Of a stretch of 64,000 bases of DNA, positions 24,701 through 36,503 are shown one piece after another; position 1 is the stretch's first letter, and every line of letters starts with the position of its first letter. A model generated the notes under the pieces. The model saw nothing but the letters and a program-made list of their open reading frames with translations, was not told the origin of the DNA and searched no databases. The position numbers and the translations under genes are program-made. The stretch comes from Nymphaea colorata (lineage: Eukaryota; Streptophyta; Magnoliopsida; Nymphaeales; Nymphaeaceae): NCBI RefSeq assembly GCF_008831285.2, contig NC_045145.1, forward strand, positions 3,326,723 to 3,390,722, read 5' to 3'.

Positions 24701-25880
24701 AAAAAAGGGCGGGAACTCCTGCAATTGGACGTAAAAAATGTGTTCTTGTATGGTGGCTTAAATGAAGAAGTTTTCATGGAAACTCTAGAAAGCATAAAAA
24801 ATGAAAAGGGATATGTGCGTAAACTGATGAAGACCCTGTATGCTTTAAAACAGTCTCCCTAGGCATGGTTCTCCCAACTTAGTGAGGCTCTTGTGAAAAT
24901 CGGTTTTTTCAAAAGCACGTCGGACATTACCATGTTTGCCTACAATCGTGCTTCAAAGATTATTATATTACTGGTTTACGTGGATGATATTATAATAATG
25001 GGAGATGACATACAAAACATGACACAATAAAATAGTATCTCGATAAAGAATTGAAGATAAAAGACATATAAGATTGACATACTTTCTTGGCATTGAAGTA
25101 GCGCAATCTGATAAAGGAGTGTTTATTTATCGAAGAAAATACACTCTAGATCTTCTCAAAGAAAGAGGCTACATGGGAACTAAGTGTGCAGTGACTCCAA
25201 TGGAAATCAATTGCAAGTCAAAAAAGGAGGAAGGAAAAGCAATTGAAAATGTGCAAAACTTTCAGAAACTTTTGGAAAACTCATCTATCTTATTATGACC
25301 AGACCAAACATTACATACACTGTCAACCTTGTTAGTAAGTTCATGCACAAGCCAATGCCAACTCATGTAGAAGTTGCACATAGAATTCTAAAATATCTGA
25401 AAGGAACTCTTGTGAGGGAGGATTTTAATAAGAAGAAATGATTATCTCAATGCCATTGGATATGCAGATGCTGATTGAGCAAAAAATCCAAACGATAGAA
25501 GATCAACTTCAGGATACAATACTTTTGTAGGTAGAAATCTATAATCATAGAATAGCAAACAACAATATGTAGTAGCTCCATTAAGCACAAAAGCAAAGTA
25601 TAGAGCCATGGCAGCCTGCACATGTGACATTGAGCCCAAAGAACTGATGAAGTTAATGTGTGATAACATGGTGGCAATGCATATCAGTGAAAGGACAAAA
25701 CACATAAAAGTGGATTGTCACTTTGTTGGAGAAAAAAATCCAAAGTGGAACTATTGAAGCACAACATGTGAGATGCGAACACCAATTGGCTGATATTTTC
25801 ACAAAAGCTCTCAGTAAACAAAAACATTTGCCAACAAGTTCAGACAGATTGATATCTGTGCACCAACTTGAGGGGGAAAA

Positions 25881-26219
25881 TGTCACACAAAATTGGAGAA
25901 GATAAAAAACCATTTGAAGAGAACGTTGGGAGTCACCTAAGGAAATAAAACTTTTAGAAAGACTCCAACCTACCTTCCTCTTCTCTAGTACCATTGCCTC
26001 ATTGGGTGACTAAGAAAAGCTGCCTATTATATTGTAATCCTATTTAAAGGGCAGCTGTAATCTGAACAGATACAATAATACAAAACTCTTCCTCTTTCTA
26101 CCAATAATACAAAACTCTTCCTCTTTCTACCATTTGGATGTCGGTATCTAAGTTGAACCATGTAAATTTTGCTGCTGTGTATTGTCCATTCTCTGTTCTG
26201 TTTTTGGCTGAACTTATTA
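25881..26219 (+). repeat. 3' LTR of Copia 1
   Basis: 339 bases. It is longer than the 5' copy because a segment of about 30 bases (AATAATACAAAACTCTTCC and following) is duplicated in tandem within it near 26075-26130. Confidence 0.9.
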
Positions 26220-26224
26220 AATTC

Positions 26225-27015
26225 AAAGGAGCATGTTCGACCTCGACATTATACACAAGCTCAACATTAACAAAAAATAGGGACTCGTTTTTCACACCAG
26301 CGACAAATTTGGCGAAAATTCTTTCCCCTTGATAATTCGTTCTTCAGCCTCGTAACTGAAATTTGGAGTATGCGACATGAGTTTTCCTGGCCGAAATTTT
26401 GTTTCGTTTGTTTTTTCTTTAAGAAAATAGGATGACAAGTGCGATTCATTTTGAATGCCAAACTTTGTCGACACTAAAGTTTCAGTGATTGGGGTGTTCT
26501 CTTTCGCTTGGTTTCAGTACCCCACTACCCAATCCCCCAACTGGTTTGCTTGTTCTTCTTTTTGGGACACCATGAATGCAAGAGAGGGAGACACATAGAT
26601 GGAATGAAGAGGAAAATTTGAAACCATAAAAAAGTTTCAGACATTTAACAGTAGAAATAAAAAATTTATAAATAATGGCCAAGCGATTCACCCTCGATTG
26701 AAAAGCAGGAAAATGATCGCAAGGTTTTAATATAGGAAACAAAAGAAGACATTCACGTGATAAAAGACAAACTACAGATTAAAAAGGCAACCGGACGCGT
26801 GGACCCCGGATTCATGCTTGAACAGTAGTTTTCTTTCACTTCACATCTCACACAAGCCTCAGATCTTTCCAATTGACTGCCAATCGCCTCCTTATTAATA
26901 GATCTTCAATGTTCGCTTTTGAAAATTTCCCCTTCTTCCAAGCAAGTAAGTTGCCCTCCAATTCAATAGCTTTCTAAATTTCTGATCTTTAGCAGCCATC
27001 ATTCAGTCCTGCACC
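26225..27015 (+). promoter_or_regulatory. upstream region of type B copy B1
   Basis: The B-type upstream sequence, closely matching the one before B2 (28717-29515). It keeps a CACGTG G-box at 26754-26759 and the common block ACAAACTACAGATTAAA followed by GGCAACCGGAC. The TATA-containing segment seen before B3 and B4 is absent here. No coding region is present. Confidence 0.6.
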
Positions 27016-27683
27016 ATGAACTCTGAGAAGCCATGGATTGTGCTGGTTCCTAGTGCCGGCATGTCTCATATCTTGCTGTTCATCCGCTTCGCTGAGACCA
27101 TCGTCAAACACGGCCTCAACGTCGTCTTTGTTGCCACCAAATCCACAGTCTCATCTGCAGAATCACACCATATTTTCCAATTCCTTTCATCTTCTCCAAG
27201 CATACAACCTCTGTGGTACGACCCTCTTCCCCTGAATCCCGACTTTTCCCACCACAAGACCGCTGATCCATACTACCTACAGCTTGATGCCTTGAGCCGC
27301 TCGAAGGACGTACTTCTCCCTCTGCTAAGCCAACTTGCTACCAAGGCCTCCATCGCTGCCTTCATCTCCGACATCTTCCTTGCTTCATCCATGTGCGACG
27401 TCGCAGAATCACTCTCCATACCGAATTACATCCTCTATTCGTCCTCTGCAACCATGCTTGCTTTCCGTACTTGGTTCTCAAGCTCCGAACCTAATGGCGA
27501 CCCGATCGACGAAATTCGGATTCCGGGCGTCGGTGCCTTCCCGTCTTACTGTGTCCCGCCGGTCTTAAGGAACCCCGAGCACCTCTTCACCACCGTGTCG
27601 CGCAAGAATAACCGAGGTCTAAGCAGAGCGGCTGGAGTTCTCATTAACACGTGCTGCAAGTTGGAGGCAGAGTCTCTACAGGC
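27016..27683 (+). pseudogene. UGT708-like type B, 5' half only (B1)
   Basis: The frame opens like the intact B genes (MNSEKPWIVLVPSAGMSHIL) with catalytic His18 and the Asp in AFISDIFLAS, and follows them to about residue 223 (CKLEAESLQA). There it runs into foreign sequence, adds ten unrelated residues and stops at 27717. The whole donor-binding half, including the PSPG box, is missing, so it cannot bind UDP-sugar. The break coincides with the start of a type A remnant, so a deletion joining two neighbouring units explains it. Confidence 0.88.
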
Positions 27684-27990
27684 AATTGTCATTCATCTCC
27701 GACATCGCCGTCAGTGACTTCAGTAAAAAGTATCCAACCCTTTCACCCTCCAAAGTGAATCCATCTGCCATTCTTCTGCTCCCTCCTCACCGACTCCGGC
27801 CCCTTCTCGGCTTTCATCTCCGACATCGCCGTCAGTGACTTCAGTAAAAAGTTTGCCGACATCTTTTTATGTGAGAATTCAATCTCTTGTTGTTGGTCTT
27901 GTTATTGTAGGTCTTTTTGTAGAAAACTTCCTTGGTGTGCAGCAAACAAAGGCATATATAGCTGAAATCAGTGGTGTAAAGAAGCGATAA
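27684..27990 (+). pseudogene. type A UGT remnant with its 3' flank
   Basis: Pieces of a type A gene: AAGTATCCAACCCTTTCACC and following (27729-27840) match A1 at about 19968-20090, the region encoding the N-terminal half up to FISDIAV. It then jumps straight to the type A 3' flank (ACATCTTTTTATGT, AGCTGAAATCAGTGGTG). Most of the A gene is gone. It is fused directly to B1, which suggests unequal crossing-over or deletion between units. Confidence 0.8.
27692..27852 (+). repeat. 40-bp direct repeat inside the A remnant
   Basis: An identical 40-base segment, beginning TTCATCTCCGACATCGCCGT and ending CAGTAAAAAGT, occurs at 27692-27731 and 27813-27852. Only its first half matches A1, where the text continues differently. 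The repeat sits at both junctions of the rearrangement and may mark the repair event that made it. Confidence 0.9.
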
Positions 27991-29515
27991 GTTGTGAACA
28001 GGCAAGAACAATATTCTTTTAATAAATGAAACTATATAGAAAGAAGTTAAAAAAATAAGAAGAATCTTTTCTTGAAAGAACTGCACATTATAACATTTTG
28101 TGACAAAATTGATAACGATTGAGACCTCGCAAGTTGCCAACGAGTAATTGCAAGTACAGTGGAATTCTGCAACGACATTTATAACTACAGGCAAGGTAGA
28201 ACCAACTTATCAGATTTGAATACAGGGAGCCCTGTGACTAAAAGCGATCCAGACTGGCCGGATCCCTATGGGTTTATTGAGTTGGATATACTTTTAAGTA
28301 GGGTTGCACAATGACCTCGGGATCAATTCCAATTCGCTGTAAAAACTAGACTCAAGCTCAACTTGTTTACAAATGAGTCAAATTTGAGTTACAAGAACTC
28401 GGCTAATTTAAACTCGGTTCCGTTCGCCTACATAAATGTGTCATTATTTAGGAGATATTTGGATGGAAAATGTATACATTCTTTTAAAAAAAAAAAAAAA
28501 AATTATTTTATGTGAAATGGTTGTTCACAATTGAATTAGTTAAAAGAAACAAGTTAAATGAGTTAACAAGTTAAACGATACAAATTAAGTAAATAAAAAT
28601 GAGTTAAACCAGTTAAGCGAGTTGAACTCAAGGTCGACGCTATATAGTATAGTAGAGCTGAAGCCTGTTCTATGAATCTCTACTGAAACTTTGAGCTCCA
28701 GCTCGACTTGAACTCAACAGAATATGTTCGACCTCAACATTGTACAGGAGCTCAACATTAACAAGAACAGGGACTCGATTATCACACCAGCGACAAATTC
28801 AGCGAAAATTGTTTCCATTGACAATTCGCTCTTCAGCCTCGTACCTGAAATTTGGAGTATGAGACCTGACTTTTCTTGGCTGAAATTTTGTTTGTTTGTT
28901 TTCTTTTAAAGAAAATGGGACTCAAGTGCGATTCATTTTCAATGCCAAACTTCGCTGACAATAAGTTTCAGTAATTGGGGTGTCCTCTTTCTCTTGGTTT
29001 CAGTACCCCACTACCCAATCCCTCGACTGGTTTGCTTCTTCTTCTTCTTCTTGTTTTTCTTGGAGACACCATGAATTCAAGAGACACAAAGATGGAATGC
29101 AGAGGCGAATTTGAAACAATAAAAAAGTCGCAGTCATTTAACAATAGAAATTAAAATTTTATAAATAATTCCCAAGCAAGTGGAGGGTTTCACCATCGAT
29201 TTAAAAGCTGGAATTTGGAAAGGATCGCAAGGTTATAATATAAAAAACAAAAGAAGACATTCAAGACAAACTACAGATTAAAAAGGCAACCGGACATGCG
29301 TGGACCCTGGATTCATCCTGAACAATAGTTTTCTTTCACTTCAGATCTCACACAAGCCTCAGATCTTTCCAATTGACTACCAATTGCCTTTCTTATTAAC
29401 ACATTTTCAATGTTCGTTTTGAAAATTTCCCTTTCTTCCAAGCAAGTAACTTGCCCTCCAATTCAATAGCTTTCTAAATTTCCGATCTTTAGCAGCCATC
29501 ATCGAGTCCTGCACC
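27991..29515 (+). other. A-to-B spacer of repeat unit 2 and B2 upstream region
   Basis: A spacer shared with units 3 and 4: the block around 28130-28300 (GCGATCCAGACTGGCCGGAT) recurs at about 34815 and in part near 56390. It is followed by sequence rich in GAGTTAAA and GAGCTCGAC motifs, then by the B-type upstream region matching 26225-27015. The G-box present before B1 is lost here by a short deletion. No coding region is seen. Confidence 0.65.
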
Positions 29516-30910
29516 ATGAACTCTGAGAAGCCATGGATTGTGCTGGTTCCTAGTGCGGGCATATCTCATATCTTGCTGTTCATCCGCTTTGCTGAGACCA
29601 TCGTCGAACATGGCTTCAACGTCGTCTTTGTTGCCACCAAATCCACAGTCTCATCTGCAGAATCACACCATATTTCCCAATTCCTTTCATCTTCTCCAAG
29701 CATACAACCTCTGCGGTACGACCCTCTTCCCCTGAACCCCGACTTTTCCCACCACAAGACCGCTGATCCATACTTCCTACAGTATGATGCCTTGAGCCGC
29801 TCGAAGGACGAACTTCTCCCTCTGCTAAGCGAACTTGCTACCAAGGCCCCCATCGCTGCCTTCATCTCCGACATCTTCCTTGCTTCATGCATGTGCGACG
29901 TTGCAGAATCACTCTCTATACCGAACTACGTCCTCTTCTCCTCCTCTGCAACCATGCTTGCTTTCAGTACCTGGTTCTCAAGCTCCGAACCTAATGGCGA
30001 CCCGATCGACGAAATTCGGATTCGGGGCGTCGGTGCCTTCCCGTCTTACTATATGCCGCCGGTCTTAAGGAACCCCAAGCACCTCTTCACCACCATGTTG
30101 CTCAAAAACAACAGCGCTCTCAGCAGAGCAGCTGGAGTTCTCATTAACACATGCTGTAATTTGGAGGCAGAGTCTCTACAGGCACTCAATGGTGGGAAGG
30201 TTGCGCCGATGTCGTTGCCGAGCGTGTTTCCCATAGGCCCGTTGGTGGGTCGAAGGCCCGCCGGCGGCGAGAGTTGTGCCCATGTGACCGAGTGGCTGGA
30301 CGAGCAGCCTGAAGGCACTGTGCTGTATATCAGCTTTGGGAGTCGCCACGCTCTGGCGCCTGAGCAGATTGAGGAGTTGGCCAATGGGCTGGACATGGCT
30401 GGCTGCAACTTCTTGTGGGTGCTCAAGACCAAGATTGTGGACAAAGAGGAGAGCCAAGGCGAAGCTCAGAATGTGTTGCCTGATGGGTTTGTGGAAAGAG
30501 TTAAGCCCAAGGGCCTGGTTGTAGACAGTTGGACCGACCAAGAAGAAGTGTTGGCCCATGGCTCGGTCGGTGGGTTCCTCAGTCACTGTGGTTGGAGCTC
30601 AGTGGTTGAGGCAGTGTGGCATGGGGTGCCCATCTTTGGATGGCCACAGTTTGGAGATCAGTTGTTCAATGCTATGGTTGTGGAGAGTAGTGGACTGGGG
30701 TTCTGGAAAAGGAGTTGGAGAGGGTGTAATGGAGGAGGGCTGATCAAGGGCGAGGAGATTGGCAGGCAACTGAGAATGTGGATGGAAGACAAGCATGTGA
30801 AGGAGCACGCCCGGCGGCTGCAGGAGGCGGCTCGGAGGTCCATTGGCGTGGCCGGAGACTCCCATAGCACGCTGGCCGAACTCATGGGTAGATGGAAAGC
30901 AGTTGCATAG
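29516..30910 (+). CDS. UDP-glycosyltransferase, UGT708-like, type B (B2)
   Basis: An intact intronless gene of 464 residues. Catalytic His18 lies in VPSAGISHILLF and the partner Asp119 in AFISDIFLAS. The PSPG box runs from W339 to Q382, 44 residues, with HCGWSS where most plant UGTs have HCGWNS, and with D381-Q382 at the end. Other family marks are SIPNYVLFSSSATM, GVLINT, YISFGSR and FLWVLKTK. Overall it is UGT708-like but clearly distinct from type A. It should be a cytosolic UDP-glucose-dependent enzyme. It differs from B4 at scattered positions, for example MLLKNN versus VFHKNN after FTT. A poly(A) signal AATAAA lies at 30972. The acceptor is unknown. Confidence 0.9.
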   Translation: MNSEKPWIVLVPSAGISHILLFIRFAETIVEHGFNVVFVATKSTVSSAESHHISQFLSSSPSIQPLRYDPLPLNPDFSHHKTADPYFLQYDALSRSKDELLPLLSELATKAPIAAFISDIFLASCMCDVAESLSIPNYVLFSSSATMLAFSTWFSSSEPNGDPIDEIRIRGVGAFPSYYMPPVLRNPKHLFTTMLLKNNSALSRAAGVLINTCCNLEAESLQALNGGKVAPMSLPSVFPIGPLVGRRPAGGESCAHVTEWLDEQPEGTVLYISFGSRHALAPEQIEELANGLDMAGCNFLWVLKTKIVDKEESQGEAQNVLPDGFVERVKPKGLVVDSWTDQEEVLAHGSVGGFLSHCGWSSVVEAVWHGVPIFGWPQFGDQLFNAMVVESSGLGFWKRSWRGCNGGGLIKGEEIGRQLRMWMEDKHVKEHARRLQEAARRSIGVAGDSHSTLAELMGRWKAVA

Positions 30911-32685
30911 TCTTGGAACCTTGTTCTCCCTAATGAGTTAGATGTGGAGGTTGAATTTGGAGTGCCAATTTAATAAATTAGATGCAGAAATTTGTCTAGT
31001 ACGAATGACTACTTTGGTGGTTTCAGAAAGTATGCTGTTCGGTTGCTTTTGTTTGAGAAGCAATATGAACTCAATTTAAGCTGGCTAATTGGTTTTCTTC
31101 TTAGGATTGCAGGTATCACTATTACCCGAGTCTCTTTTTTCGCCCTTCTGTCACACGAATGGCAGGAGCAGGAATGGAAACCTCCAATTCTTTTGTTCGG
31201 GGAACTACTGAATTTGTTCATCTTCAAAGAAAAGCAATTTCACGGGAGGCCATCCTTTCTCGTTTCTGTGTTGTTCCTAACTGTTTGTTGAAATGCCTGT
31301 TCGACAGCAGCAATTTGAACGACACATTCCTTGTTTCGTCTGATGCCTGTTCGTATTTTCCTTTATTTCCTTTTCAGTCGAATGTAATGACATTGCTTCA
31401 CGCATCTTTTTGTTGTTTCTTGTGTCGTGAAAATGTTTCTTAGTAATGATAAGGTTGTAGAGTTGGATTTTTCTAGCTCATCGTTGTGTCTTGGCGTTGG
31501 ACTGTGTGGGCAATTGTCCACATGTACCTCAGCTTTGCTTTTTTTTTTTTTTTAAACACTGAACCCTGAATTAAATAAATTAAAACAGAAGTACTGCTTT
31601 TTTTAAAAAAAAAATACAAAATATTTGAATATTTTTTGAGAAATATTTGTAGAATTTCTAAATTTTCTGTTTAGTTCTGAGCTTCTTAGTGCAATGGAGC
31701 GAACAGTCGTGATTGAATGAAACTCAAAATAGCCAGACGATTTGAGCTCGTTACTTTATGTATAACAAAATATTAAGAAAGGTGAAAACCTACTTACACA
31801 TCATTGTTGAGACAAAACAATTCGATGCCTTACAGAAGTTTTAATAAAAATGTTTTATTTTATATTGACAAGATCAAGTTCTTGGCTTTTTACTTGGTTT
31901 CTAAGATTCTCCCAAAAAGAACTCGTGGTTAAATAGCGGGATTTTAAAGGAAAAAGTTATTTATAAAGGAGTGCTTGGCTTTAGTTCTGCAATTTTATCT
32001 AAGAAAAATATATTCCCTATATAGGTTCCTATATGACAAAGGTGTGGTATTTTTAAAAACATCTTAACGTTTATGCATTCTTTTTGCTAAAGCACATGAT
32101 GGGTTCTCTAAGAACGAAAAAAAAAAAAAAAAAGGCTTGATATATTTAATCTAATTACATGGAGGGGGAAGAGCACGCGATCTTCTCCTACCATGGTACC
32201 TTGCAAAACCATACGGCTTCACCCCTCAACTTTGCTCTGGAAACCCTCACTTTTTTTCTCTTGAAGCATATTGGCAAGGCTAATTTTTGGGACACATAAG
32301 ATGGAGTGACCGTGATTGCTGTTCTTAGAACCGATCCTTAGACTCTACTGCCTTGGCATCTTCAAGTTTGAACTTTCTCCACTTGTAAAATTAAAAAAAA
32401 GATATAGATCTTCTTGACCTGAGGTTTCAAGTATGGGCATCACATTCATGCAGTTAGTTTTTTTTCTTCTAACATACGTCTACGGCTGTTAAGAGTAGAC
32501 AGAGACACGTCTCCATGAGCCCTACTCTTCCTTATCCAGTCAGGAGAGAAGGTCAAGCAAGGGACCCAATGAGATACACTTCTTGTTGTTCGATTCTTGT
32601 GTAGGCTACTCTTTGTTGTCTCTGCTCCTCTCTCTCTCTCTTTCTTTCTTTCTCTCTCTCTCTCCCCGCACCCCCCAAACATAAA

Positions 32686-32728
<43 letters not shown>

Positions 32729-32757
32729 AATAGGTAAATACCAAATCACTTAGCCCC
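30911..32757 (+). other. downstream flank of B2
   Basis: The first 530 bases (to about 31440) are a flank shared with B3 (40545-40990) and B4 (58600-58980), including TTTGAACGACACATT and TTGTTGAAATGCCT. After that it is AT-rich and A/T-run-rich, with a CT/TTTC-rich stretch at 32628-32664 and a TA microsatellite at 32690-32725. No coding region is recognised. Confidence 0.6.
32690..32725. repeat. TA microsatellite
   Basis: About 18 TA dinucleotides. It lies at the left edge of the LINE composite. TA tracts also stand downstream of B3 (41042-41082) and B4 (59069-59087), which suggests a shared ancestral repeat. Confidence 0.95.
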
Positions 32758-34664
32758 CTAATTGCCAAAGTCATGTACCGCCACTCCTCCTCCTTTCTCC
32801 CTTGTCGTAGAACCCCAACTACAACTTTGCCACGGACCTTGTCACAAGGATTTGACACTCCAGCCAAGAATATAAGTAGGGGTGGCACTTATAGACACCA
32901 TAACCGGAAAGGAACCATAGTTGACTTGTTTGGGTTAATGATCTTTCCCGCTGTCCTCTCGAACTCGTTAAAGATCTTCATCAGATTTCTCAGCAGTTGA
33001 GTGTTCGCCTTACAGAAAAAAACTATATTATCTACATTGGTAAGAATAAGTGGTGTTTTTATGGAAATCTCTCTTTTGCTGCGAACCTGCCGGAGATGCC
33101 CTCATCAGTTACAATAAAATGGATATACGGACAAATCAGAAATACTAAAAGAGGACAGATCTAGCTTGCAATCAAATTGTCCCAGTATAGTTCAGCTCCA
33201 GAAGAAGGTTAGAATTTAACAGAGATAAATTTCTACAACAAAAAAACATTGAGCCTCTATTCGATGCATTTGTAGGTCTTGCCAAGCAACTCTTGATGCG
33301 ACGTCTCCAAAATGAGGCTAATATTAGAACCCTTCGGATCAGGAACTGATAGCAAAATGTCTTCATGCAGCTTTAAGGGAGTTGAGTAAGAAGGGGTACA
33401 ATGCACTAAGAGGCTAGTTTTTGCTACCTGACCATCAAACATGAAGATACCAAATGAAATATAGGTAATGTGATTATTAGCATGCGAGACAATCTGTAGA
33501 TGGGCTTGGCCTGGGGGAGTAGGAACTTCTCCTATGTTTAGTTCTATATTGGTGGAAAACCATACCTCTACCTCACAGTACTTCTTGGAGTTTAGAAGCA
33601 GCCTTTCTCATAAACTCCTTACATCCCTTCAAATGACAAAGTTTCCATGTTTTACATGGTTCCGTAGCTTCCAAATGGTACCAATCACGCAATGACTGCC
33701 ATATGCTCGACAACCACCATCTTTGAAGCTTGGGACTCTCAATTTGAGAACATGGGTATCAAACCTCCTTACTGTACATTTCCATACCCCTTTTGAAAAT
33801 TTACATTGAGTGAAAAAGAGGTCCATATTTTCCTCATTTTCCTTGCATAAGCTATATTGATTCGCGAAAGGCACTCCAAACCTTTTCAATTTATCGAGCA
33901 TAGGCAACCTATTGGTGCAAGCCAAAAACAATAACGATTCATAGCTTGGGGGGGGCTTCGATTACCAGATGTACATTCTCCATTCTTCTTCTTCTTCATG
34001 CCTTTCTCGAATTCAGGAGTTGAGAGTGGCTGCATCACAATTCTCTTAACAATGCATGTTGTGTTTATTTGTAATTGTATATATTTTATTGAGAGTTTGA
34101 ATCTCTCTGAGGTCAATATCACCCTCTTGAGTCCCATCCAACCATATGGATGTGGTGTTGTTCCGCCGTGTAACCCCAAATGAATCTGGTCATCAACCTC
34201 TTAATAGCTTGAATAGTCCCTTTAGGAAGTTGGAATGCTTTGGCCTAGTACCTAACAATCTGTGAGAGAGTATGTTTAACAAGACATATCCTTCCTCTAT
34301 AGGGTAGGGCAAGAACATTTCCAATCACATTGGTTTTGTTCAATTTTCTCTAGCAATGGTGTACATAGAACATCTGTACACTTACCAGTGAATAATGACA
34401 GACCTAGAGAGGTAATGAGAAGTTGCTCCACATTCCAACCCAAAATTTTCTTGCTATTCACAGCTATGCTACTGAAGTATAGAAAGGGGTTATAGTGGAT
34501 TTATAAGGGTTATATTTTATATATGCTTTCAACTCAAACTCCTTAAATATTCTTTCCAAACAGCAGGTTAGATTCAACTTTGCTTTACGAAAATGAATGA
34601 ATTCATCAACAAACATTAAAGCAAGAAATATGATCTCTGAACCGTGGGGCTTTGGAATCCTCAA
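32758..34664 (-). mobile_element. LINE composite, copy 1
   Basis: Minus-strand L1-type debris. From high to low coordinates: a palm-region piece (FVDEFIHFRKAKLNLTCCL, near 34600), the post-palm region near 34300, a zinc-binding region at 33629-33931 (FLACTNRLPMLDKLKRFGV, FANQYSLCKEN, FFTQCKF), then at 32758-33180 a second palm-region piece (IVIFCKANTQLL pattern) from another LINE. The same composite order recurs at 42371-48477, so it was assembled before being duplicated. This copy lacks several internal segments present in the second. At 34664 it changes abruptly to UGT spacer. Confidence 0.75.
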
Positions 34665-35651
34665 AACTTGCCAAGGAGTAGTCGCAAGTGCAGTGTAATT
34701 AATGCAATGCGGCAACGACATTTATAACTACAGATAAGGTAGAACCAACTTTTCAATGAACACCTCCTTCTGCCTAACTAATTAGTATCACTTGATCAGA
34801 TTTGAATACGACCAATGATTAAAAGCGATCCAGACTGGCCGGATCCCTATGGGTTTAGTTAGTTTAATATACTTTTAGGTAGGGCTGCAAAATGACCTCT
34901 GGATCGATTCCAACTCACTCTTAAAAACTGGACTCGAGCTCGACTTGTTTACAAACGAGTCAAGTTTGAGTTACAAGAACTCCATTCATTTAAACTTGGT
35001 TTGGTTCACCTACATAAATGTGTCATTATTTAGGGGATATTGGATGCAGAATGTATGCATTCTTTTCTTTTTTAATTTTATTTTATGTGAAATGGTTGTT
35101 TACAATTGAATTAATTAAAATAAACAAGTTAAATGAGTTAACAAGTTAAACGAGACAGATTAAGTTAATAGAAATGAGTTAAATGAGTTAAGTGACTCAA
35201 GGTCGATGGTACGTAGTCGAGTCGAGCTGGAGCCTGTTCTATGAATATTTGACTTGAGTTCGAGCACCTCGAGTTTTTTAATCGCTTGTGCAGCCATATT
35301 TTTATGGTAAGGCTTCCTTTGTATCTAGAAAAGTAGGAAAAGGATCGTAATGTTTCAATGTAAGAAGCATAAGAAGAAGACGAAGTACAAATTAAAGAGG
35401 CAACAGACATGCGTGGACCCTGGATTCATGTTTGAACGGTAAATTCTTTCACTTTGGATCTCACACAAGCCTCAGATATTTCCAAGGCTACGAAGCGCCT
35501 CCTTGTTAGCAGATCTTCGATAGTGCTCTTGAAAGTTTCCCCTTCTACCAACCTATAAGGCTATATAACCAGGTTTTGTTAGTAACTTGCCCTTCAATTC
35601 AATAGCCTTCTAAATTTCTGATCTTTAGCAGCCATCATTGAGTCCTGCACC
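34665..35651 (+). promoter_or_regulatory. spacer and upstream region of B3
   Basis: The left part matches the A-to-B spacer of units 2 and 4 although no A gene is left in this unit. The right part is the B-type upstream region. A good TATA box, CTATATAACC, lies at 35561-35570, about 84 bases before the ATG; the matching stretch is missing before B1 and B2. No coding region. Confidence 0.6.
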
Positions 35652-36503
35652 ATGAACTCTGTGATGCCATGGATTGGGCTGGTTCCTAGTGCGGGCATGT
35701 CTCACATCGTGCTGTTCATACGCTTCGCTGCAACCATCGTCGAACACGGCTTCAATGTCGTCTTTGTTGCCACCAAATCCACAGTCTCATCTGCAGAATC
35801 ACATCATATTTCCGCATTCCTTTCATCTTCTCCAAGCATACAACCTCTATGGTACGACCCTCTTCCCATGAATCCCGACGTTTCCCACCACAAGACCGCT
35901 GATCCATACTACCTGCAGTTTGATGCCTTGAGCAGCTCGAGGGACGAACTTCTCCCTCTGCTAAGCCAACTTGCTACCAAGGCCCCCATCGTTGCCTTCA
36001 TCTCCGACGTCTTTCTTGTTTCATGCATGTGCGACGTTGCAGAATCACTCTCTATACTGAACTACGTCCTCTGCAACCATGCTTGCTTTCAGCATCTGCT
36101 TTTCAAGCTCCAAACCTAATGGCGACCCGATGGAGGAAATTCTGATTCCGGGAGTCGGTGCCGTCCCGTCTTACTGTGTCCCGTCGGCCTTAAAGAACCC
36201 CGAGCACCTCTTCACCACCGTGTTTCACAAGAACAACAGAGCTCTCAGCAGAGCAATTGGAGTTCTCCTCAACACATTCTACAAGTTGGAGGCAGAGTCT
36301 CTACAGGCACTCAATGGTGGGAAGGTCTCGCGGATGTCATTGCCAAGCGTGTTTCCCATAGGCCCGTTGGTGGGCCGAAGGCCCACCGGCGGCGAGGTTG
36401 GTACCACTGTGACCCAGTGGCTGGACGAGTAGCCTGAGGGCAGTGTGCTGAATGTTAGCTTTGGGATTCGCCATGCTCTAGCGCTTGAGCAGATTGTGGA
36501 GTT
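35652..36503 (+). pseudogene. UGT708-like type B, 5' part (B3)
   Basis: Starts like the other B genes (MNSVMPWIGLVPSAGMSHIV, His18). Compared with B2, an 11-base deletion near 36070 shifts the frame within SIPNYVL, and a stop replaces a Gln codon at 36430 (LDE then stop, where the intact genes have LDEQPEG). At 36499-36503 the gene is cut by a Copia insertion in the codons for VEELAN. Without the element, the downstream piece (40481 onward) would continue the sequence. Confidence 0.9.

Larger units (their letters stand above)
21416..26219 (+). mobile_element. Copia LTR retrotransposon 1, old and broken
   Basis: A full-length but decayed Ty1/Copia element. Its parts follow in the usual order: LTR, a primer site complementary to initiator tRNA-Met just after the LTR, gag, protease, integrase, reverse transcriptase, RNase H, a polypurine tract (GAGGGGGAAAA) and the second LTR. 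The target duplication AATTC flanks it at 21411-21415 and 26220-26224. The coding part has many breaks, well over ten. The two LTRs differ by roughly 14 per cent by eye, so this is an old insertion. It landed in the spacer between UGT A1 and B1; the matching empty site is kept near 28712-28722 in the next repeat unit. Confidence 0.9.
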
